The translations under genes and the position numbers were made by a program. A stretch of 25,544 nucleotides of DNA. It comes from an uncultured Bacteroidales bacterium (lineage in GTDB: Bacteria; Bacteroidota; Bacteroidia; Bacteroidales; UBA932). The notes below the pieces were generated by a model. That model had not been told where the DNA came from, made no database searches, and saw only the letters and a list, made by a program, of their open reading frames with translations. Positions within the stretch are counted from its first letter, which is position 1. Each line of letters begins with the position of its first letter. The stretch lies in contig CAKUYQ010000036.1 of the NCBI GenBank assembly GCA_934717185.1, forward strand, positions 1 to 25,544, read 5' to 3'. This document shows positions 21,304 through 25,544 of this stretch, in pieces.

Positions 21304-22125
21304 ATGAGAGCAATGATTTTTGCGGCAGGGCTTGGAACAAGGCTTAAGCCGATTACGGACAAGATGCCTAAGGCATTGGTTGAAGTGGGCGGAAAGACAC
21401 TGTTAGAGAGGCAGATAGATGAGCTGAAAGCGGCAGGGTTCAACGAGATTGTGATTAATATTCACCACTTTGCTCAGATGATAAGGGACTATCTTGCTGC
21501 AAATGACAATTTTGGAGTGGATATTTATCTTTCAGACGAGTCAGACGAGTTAAAAGATACCGGAGGTGGAATAAAACAGGCATCATCGTTGCTCGATGAC
21601 GGGCAGCCTTTTCTTGTTCATAATGTGGATATTCTCTCTAATTTAGACCTTAATGATCTGTACGATTACCACCTCTCCCATGCAATATCCAACGATACCC
21701 CTCTTGCAACAATAGTTGTAAGTCCAAGAAAGACTACACGTTATTTTCTTTTTGATAGAGATGGCAATTTGGTAGGCTGGATGAATGAGCAGACAGGTGA
21801 GGTAAAGACACCATTTAAGGAGCTTGCAAAGTCTGCCATGAACTACATGAAAAGGCCGGAAAACGGCAACGGAGTGTGTGAATTTGATGTGGACAAATTC
21901 CTCTCCTCTACTAATTTGTCCAAATATGCTTTTGCAGGGATGCATGTTATGAGTCCGTATGTAATTACTTTAATGCAGGGGTGGCCAAACAAATTTTCCA
22001 TAGTTGATTTTTATCTGCAGAACTGCGATAAATTCAATATCCGCGCGTATGTAAAAAATGATCTTAAGTTGGTTGATGTTGGAAAACTCTCAACGTTGCA
22101 TGAGGCCGAGGTGTTCGTAAAATGA
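21304..22125 (+). CDS. MurU-like sugar-1-phosphate nucleotidyltransferase
   Basis: The 273-residue enzyme of the NTP_transferase family has the signature AAGLGTRLKP...MPKAL (7-25; G-x-G-T-R and the catalytic-site PK pair P22-K23), the ring DTGGGIK (about 91-97) and the metal-binding Asp109 in HNVDILSNLD. It lacks a left-handed helix C-terminal acyltransferase domain, so it is not GlmU. MurU of Pseudomonas (about 224 residues) converts MurNAc-1-phosphate to UDP-MurNAc in a recycling route that bypasses de novo MurA/MurB and hence fosfomycin. The kinase-RapZ fusion 19 bases upstream supports that assignment here. It overlaps recX by 4 bases (ATGA), so these genes are one operon. A mannose-1-phosphate guanylyl- or other sugar nucleotidyltransferase role is the alternative. 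Confidence 0.85.
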   Translation: MRAMIFAAGLGTRLKPITDKMPKALVEVGGKTLLERQIDELKAAGFNEIVINIHHFAQMIRDYLAANDNFGVDIYLSDESDELKDTGGGIKQASSLLDDGQPFLVHNVDILSNLDLNDLYDYHLSHAISNDTPLATIVVSPRKTTRYFLFDRDGNLVGWMNEQTGEVKTPFKELAKSAMNYMKRPENGNGVCEFDVDKFLSSTNLSKYAFAGMHVMSPYVITLMQGWPNKFSIVDFYLQNCDKFNIRAYVKNDLKLVDVGKLSTLHEAEVFVK

Positions 22126-22661
22126 AAGAGGATAATCTAAAATATTTGCACAAATGGCAGGCAGAATGTAGCCGCAGAGAGCTGTGTGAGGCACATATTC
22201 GCAGAAAACTTGCAGGGTATGGAGGTAGTGGTACGGGGCTTCCGGCAGAGGAGGCGGACGAGATAATTGAGCGCCTTAAAAAGGACAAGTTTTTGGATGA
22301 TAACAGGTTTGCCGCTGCTTATATAAAGGATAAAACCACATTTAGTGGTTGGGGGATAAGAAAAATAGAGACGGAACTTTTAAAAAGGGGAGTTGCAAAA
22401 TCTGTTATTGACAATGCTGTAGCTGTATATCTTAAAGAGGAACGGGGCGAGGAAAAACAGCAGCAGATGTTGGAAAAACTTGCAGCGCAAAAATGGAGCA
22501 GCATTGTAAAAGAGGCAAAGCGGAAGAGTGAGTTAAATATGCAGACAGACAGGCTTAAAGCCAAATTGATAAGGTTTCTTATTGGCCGCGGCTACAGTTA
22601 CGAGATGGCCTTCTCTCAAAGTATAAAGATGCGTGTCCATAGTGATATGCCCAACGAATAA
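22122..22661 (+). CDS. recX: Regulatory protein RecX
   Basis: A small helical protein that binds RecA filaments and controls their activity. The 179 residues are charged and helical, with the three-repeat RecX pattern: SRRELCEAHIRRKL (about 17-30), then LKKDKFLDDNRFAAAYIKDK (about 50-69), SGWGIRKIETELLKRGV (about 72-88) and a C-terminal KLIRFLIGRGYSYEMA. Normal length (about 150-180). The start codon lies inside the murU stop (ATGA overlap), so translation is probably coupled. RecX next to a cell-wall recycling gene has no obvious functional reason; it may simply share the operon. Confidence 0.88.
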   Translation: MKEDNLKYLHKWQAECSRRELCEAHIRRKLAGYGGSGTGLPAEEADEIIERLKKDKFLDDNRFAAAYIKDKTTFSGWGIRKIETELLKRGVAKSVIDNAVAVYLKEERGEEKQQQMLEKLAAQKWSSIVKEAKRKSELNMQTDRLKAKLIRFLIGRGYSYEMAFSQSIKMRVHSDMPNE

Positions 22662-22687
22662 CCTTATGTTATTAATCTCCTTTTTGC

Positions 22688-22695
22688 TAATTTTG
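22688..22695 (+). promoter_or_regulatory. Promoter of the metallophosphoesterase gene (-7 element)
   Basis: TAATTTTG is an exact TAnnTTTG match, 20 nt before the ATG at 22716; predicted start near 22702. This makes the in-frame GTG at 22695 an unlikely start. Confidence 0.5.
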
Positions 22696-22715
22696 TGGCA
22701 ATAACTCAAATTGTC

Positions 22716-24044
22716 ATGAACACACACTTCATTAAGAATTTGAAACCGGCTGTAATTGGCGCGGCAACAATGTTTTTAACATTTGTGGGAACTCAGCACC
22801 TCAAAGCACAGGAGAGCAGTAATCATAAAATATATACGATAGTAACCTGCCCTGCAGAAAACACCCGTACAGGGGCAAATATAAGCTGGGCGGCAGATAC
22901 TGTATGCAAGCATACGTTGGTAGAATACACAACGTTAAAAGATAAAAACTGGAAAAAGAGGATGGCTTTGCATCCTCACAGATACCGTTGTACAACTTAC
23001 GACAGCGTCTATTCCAAACTGCCAAACGGAGAAAACTTTTATGAGAGTGCACTCTTTGACAAATGCAATGCAGAGATGCGAGGACTTAAACCAAATACAG
23101 AGTATAAATACAGAGTTATAGGGGATACAGATACGAGCGGAGTACACTATTTCAAAACGTCGGGGGCAAAGGAGTGGAGCGCTTGCGTAATATCTGATTT
23201 CCATTCATATACGCCTCTGCCAAAACGAACAGAGGCAGCAATGGATATGGTAGACACTGTTGCGGCATACGGCTGCAGAACCAATGCCCCGGTAGACTGG
23301 GTACTTCATCTTGGCGATGTATGTGCATGGGGCGGCAGCTACTCATTCTGGAGGAGACTTTATGAGGAGGAGAATTATCATAAATATATGTGGGGTGGTC
23401 TTAACGGCAATCACGATGACATGACAAGGAAATATTTCACTACCAATAAATTTACACGTGATGCAAACTTCTATCCAAGAAACGGCTATGATGGGGAAGA
23501 GGGGGTGTGCTATTTTTTTGAGTACGGCGATGTGTTGTTTATAATGCTTAACAGCGAGCATATGAGAAAGGATGAGGAGCTGCAGCGGGCACAGCAGTGG
23601 GTAGAGGAGGTCCTAAAATCTCATAAAACAAAATACAAGGTTGTGTGTGAGCATTATCAGTGGTTCTTTGGGGCAGACGGAAGAGATTCGCAGTATGGCA
23701 GATGGCGCAATCTGTTTGACAAATACGGAGTAGACTTGGCTTTGTCGGGAAACAATCACATATATGTAAGGACCAACGCATTGTATAATGGTGAGGAGAC
23801 AGATGGAACAAAGGGTACCGTCTACCTGCAGACACCGTCTTCCGATAACGAGAGGGGTGTGGAGTGTAATAATACCGTAGCACCGGAGCATAATTCCAAT
23901 ATAATCAAATATCGTTGGGCCGAGGGGGCTAACACGGTTGGAGCCTGCCATCTTAAGGTAACCTCAAAAATGATGACTGTGGTGCTGTTAGACAGAAAGG
24001 GCAATGTATTGGATAGCGTGGATGTGTTGGCCAAGAAAAAGTAA
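22716..24044 (+). CDS. Secreted metallophosphoesterase with Fn3-like N-domain
   Basis: 442 residues: a signal peptide (about 1-30, ending LKAQ), a purple-acid-phosphatase-type Fn3-like domain (about 35-148, ending GLKPNTEYKYRV) and a calcineurin-like phosphoesterase domain (about 155-420). Metal-site motifs in order: D161-x-H163 (SDFH), G200-D201 (LGDV), GNHD (231-234), H313 (CEHYQ) and GNNH (345-348). In most family members the last motif is GHxH, so one ligand His is Asn here. The purple-acid Tyr ligand is not obvious. Probably a periplasmic or secreted phosphatase or phosphodiesterase of unknown substrate. The ATG at 22716 is set by the signal peptide and the promoter at 22688-22695. A hexamer-repeat element begins 3 bases after the stop codon. 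Confidence 0.88.
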   Translation: MNTHFIKNLKPAVIGAATMFLTFVGTQHLKAQESSNHKIYTIVTCPAENTRTGANISWAADTVCKHTLVEYTTLKDKNWKKRMALHPHRYRCTTYDSVYSKLPNGENFYESALFDKCNAEMRGLKPNTEYKYRVIGDTDTSGVHYFKTSGAKEWSACVISDFHSYTPLPKRTEAAMDMVDTVAAYGCRTNAPVDWVLHLGDVCAWGGSYSFWRRLYEEENYHKYMWGGLNGNHDDMTRKYFTTNKFTRDANFYPRNGYDGEEGVCYFFEYGDVLFIMLNSEHMRKDEELQRAQQWVEEVLKSHKTKYKVVCEHYQWFFGADGRDSQYGRWRNLFDKYGVDLALSGNNHIYVRTNALYNGEETDGTKGTVYLQTPSSDNERGVECNNTVAPEHNSNIIKYRWAEGANTVGACHLKVTSKMMTVVLLDRKGNVLDSVDVLAKKK

Positions 24045-24046
24045 AG

Positions 24047-24128
24047 AGCTTTGGCGTTGGCATTGGCGTTGGCATTGACGTTGGCGCATAAAATTTAATT
24101 GGCTAAAGCAAATGCTAAAGCCAAAGCT
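24047..24128. repeat. Inverted pair of GCYAAY hexamer arrays
   Basis: Read on the minus strand, 24047-24087 is a 41-base array of GCCAAC/GCCAAT units ending in GCCAAAGCT. On the plus strand 24102-24128 is a second, shorter array (GCTAAA, GCAAAT, GCTAAA) also ending in GCCAAAGCT. The two ends (24047-24055 AGCTTTGGC and 24120-24128 GCCAAAGCT) are exact inverses, so the element could fold back on itself. It lies between the metallophosphoesterase and sbcD. Confidence 0.75.
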
Positions 24129-24167
24129 ATAAACTAAATTTTGCGGGTAATTTCAAATAAAAACATT

Positions 24168-25472
24168 ATGAGGATAATCCATACGGCAGACTGGCATTTG
24201 GGACAGACCTTCTTTGGGTATGACAGGGCGGCCGAGCATACGAGGTTCTTTGATTGGCTTAAGACGGTTGCAAAGGGGAAATCTGCAGATCTGCTGCTTG
24301 TTAGCGGAGATGTTTACGATACGCAGAACCCAAGTGCAGAGTCGCAGCGCCTTTTTTACAGATTCATAAAGGAGCTTAACGAGGAGAATCCGTCCCTACA
24401 GGTGATCATTATTGCCGGCAATCACGATTCAGGCGCACGTTTAGAGGCTCCAAACCCGCTGTTGGATCTTTATAACGTGCAGGTTAGAGGTTATGTACAC
24501 AGAACAGACGACGATATAGACTACAAGAGACATATAATCCCTATAAAAGATTCTGCCGGAGAACTTTCCGCTTACTGTTTGGCAGTTCCATATCTCAGGC
24601 AGGGCGATTTCCCCAAGGCAGACAGCTATTCGAAAGGGGTTGAGGCTCTTTATACAAAACTGTACGAAACTGCTGCTAAAATGTTAAATGGCTGCAAATC
24701 AAATAACTGCAATGTGCATGCAGGTGTAGGGGGGCAGACGGTTCCGATTATTGCAATGGGGCATCTCTACGCCAACGGTGCGTCTGTCTTAGACGATGAC
24801 AGAACCGAAGGTATTGTTGTTGGAGGATTGGATGCCGTGGAGACATCTGCCTTTCCGGCCGGCCTCGCCTACACCGCACTTGGACATCTTCATAAGGCAC
24901 AGATAGTTGGAGGTAGTAATAATATAAAGTATTCCGGAGCACCTCTGCCTATGTCGTTTGCAGAGAGGAACTACAGGCAAGGGGTAGTCTTTATTGAGAT
25001 AACAGGCAGTGGCAAAGGTGGAAATAAGGTTACAATTGAACAACTTGCATACGATTCACCTGTCTCACTGCTGAGAATTCCAAATGATGGCTACGGAGAG
25101 CTTAAAGAGGTATTAGATGATATTTCTCTGCTTCCCGACAAATTTTTTGGAGAGACAGAACCATTCGCCCCTTTTTTGGAGGTGAGGCTAAAATTTTGCG
25201 AACACGATCCTGCCATATTGCCTGCAATAGAGAAAGCCATAGAGAACAAAAATGTACGGTTGGCAAGAATTGTCCAATCAAAACAGGATGGAACAGATTC
25301 GGATGATGAAGTAACAGTGGCAACAGTTGATGATCTAAACAGCATAAAACCATTGGAGATGATGAAACGGATATACAGCAGAAACAGCGGAGGTGTACAG
25401 ATGAGCGAAAGTTTGGAAAAGCTGCTTTTCAGTGTTATGGATGATGTTGAAAAAGAGGAGGATGGGCTATGA
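24168..25472 (+). CDS. sbcD: Exonuclease SbcD (Mre11-like nuclease subunit)
   Basis: The Mn-dependent nuclease subunit of SbcCD, which cuts hairpins and DNA ends during repair and replication. 434 residues. Phosphoesterase motifs: TADWHLG (D8, H10), SGDVYD (D48), AGNHDSG (GNHD 84-87), MGHLYA (about 196) and GHLH (239-242). A capping domain follows (about 270-400, with LLRIPNDGYGELKEVLDDI). I use the ATG at 24168 (MRIIHTADWHLG) rather than a TTG at 24141, because family members start right before the first motif. An insert around 165-190 (CKSNNCNVHAGVG) is Cys/Gly rich and less conserved. sbcC would be expected next; an ATG overlaps the sbcD stop (ATGA) but that frame closes after 15 codons. 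Confidence 0.95.
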   Translation: MRIIHTADWHLGQTFFGYDRAAEHTRFFDWLKTVAKGKSADLLLVSGDVYDTQNPSAESQRLFYRFIKELNEENPSLQVIIIAGNHDSGARLEAPNPLLDLYNVQVRGYVHRTDDDIDYKRHIIPIKDSAGELSAYCLAVPYLRQGDFPKADSYSKGVEALYTKLYETAAKMLNGCKSNNCNVHAGVGGQTVPIIAMGHLYANGASVLDDDRTEGIVVGGLDAVETSAFPAGLAYTALGHLHKAQIVGGSNNIKYSGAPLPMSFAERNYRQGVVFIEITGSGKGGNKVTIEQLAYDSPVSLLRIPNDGYGELKEVLDDISLLPDKFFGETEPFAPFLEVRLKFCEHDPAILPAIEKAIENKNVRLARIVQSKQDGTDSDDEVTVATVDDLNSIKPLEMMKRIYSRNSGGVQMSESLEKLLFSVMDDVEKEEDGL

Positions 25473-25516
25473 AACCGAACATGAAAATCTTTGAAATTAA
25501 TTCGTCCAAGGCTTGA
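25469..25516 (+). pseudogene. Truncated start of a gene overlapping sbcD (possible sbcC remnant)
   Basis: An ATG overlaps the sbcD stop by 4 bases, as expected for a coupled sbcC. The frame reads MKPNMKIFEI and then leaves any recognisable sequence, stopping after 15 codons. A MKIFEI-type start would suit an SbcC-like SMC protein, but that is weak evidence. The sequence past 25494 forms an inverted repeat with the beginning, so the remainder may be a rearrangement or an assembly end rather than the natural continuation. Confidence 0.3.
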
Positions 25517-25532
25517 TATCAAAGATTTTCAT
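25481..25532. repeat. 14-bp inverted repeat at the right edge
   Basis: ATGAAAATCTTTGA (25481-25494) and TCAAAGATTTTCAT (25519-25532) are perfect inverses separated by 24 bases. With two mismatches the similarity extends inward about five more bases on each side. No T run follows, so it is a poor terminator. Read from the right, the minus strand also gives an ATG with the peptide MKIFDI. Confidence 0.8.
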
Positions 25533-25544
25533 CGTGAGAGAGAA

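Overview
This window is a piece of a Bacteroidota chromosome, most likely Bacteroidales. The gene families are typical of that group: DUF4293, PF14121-type porin, patatin-Omp85, and a kinase-RapZ fusion followed by a MurU-like gene. Intergenic regions carry several matches to the Bacteroidota -7 promoter element TAnnTTTG, and Shine-Dalgarno sites are mostly weak or absent. I cannot place it to genus. No rRNA, CRISPR array, transposase, integrase or phage structural gene is visible.

Layout. 1-883 is gene-poor: a possible leftward transcript leaving the window, a long polypyrimidine tract and the first hexamer-repeat arrays. 884-3582 is an accessory-looking block. It holds a DUF1016/YhcG-type PD-(D/E)XK nuclease flanked by a 78-bp direct repeat, then an AAA ATPase with a DUF4143 nuclease-like domain behind two operator-like repeats. 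3816-8320 holds rlmN, a patatin fused to an Omp85-type barrel, and a membrane-anchored SIMPL protein, all on +. 8354-11796 is a tight minus-strand operon: DUF4293 membrane protein, then a large secreted TPR protein, then a secreted M28-like peptidase with altered active-site motifs. 11999-13011 is a nucleoside phosphorylase and tRNA-Gly(CCC), convergent on one shared hairpin terminator. 13054-14319 is a LolC/LolE-like permease. 14407-19508 (minus) is pncB, a putative porin and an MltF-like lytic transglycosylase, the last two separated by 2 nt. 19863-22661 (+) is an AmgK-like sugar kinase fused to a RapZ C-terminal domain, a MurU-like nucleotidyltransferase and recX. 22716-24044 is a secreted metallophosphoesterase. 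24168-25472 is sbcD, followed by what looks like a broken or chimeric start of its expected partner sbcC at the window edge.

How the genes relate. The lytic transglycosylase (envelope) and the kinase/MurU pair (cytoplasm) fit release and recycling of peptidoglycan MurNAc. Fusion of the kinase to the aminosugar-sensing part of RapZ suggests that recycling is coupled to sensing of GlcN6P or a related sugar. Porin, patatin-barrel, TPR, M28, permease and metallophosphoesterase are all envelope or secreted functions. RlmN, tRNA-Gly, RecX, SbcD, PncB and the nucleoside phosphorylase are housekeeping.

Most notable signals: (1) the AmgK-RapZ-C fusion next to murU; (2) the DUF1016 gene bounded by 78-bp direct repeats; (3) a family of intergenic elements built from GCYAAY hexamers with a recurring GCCAAAGCT end, at six intergenic sites; (4) a candidate operator pair upstream of the AAA/DUF4143 gene.
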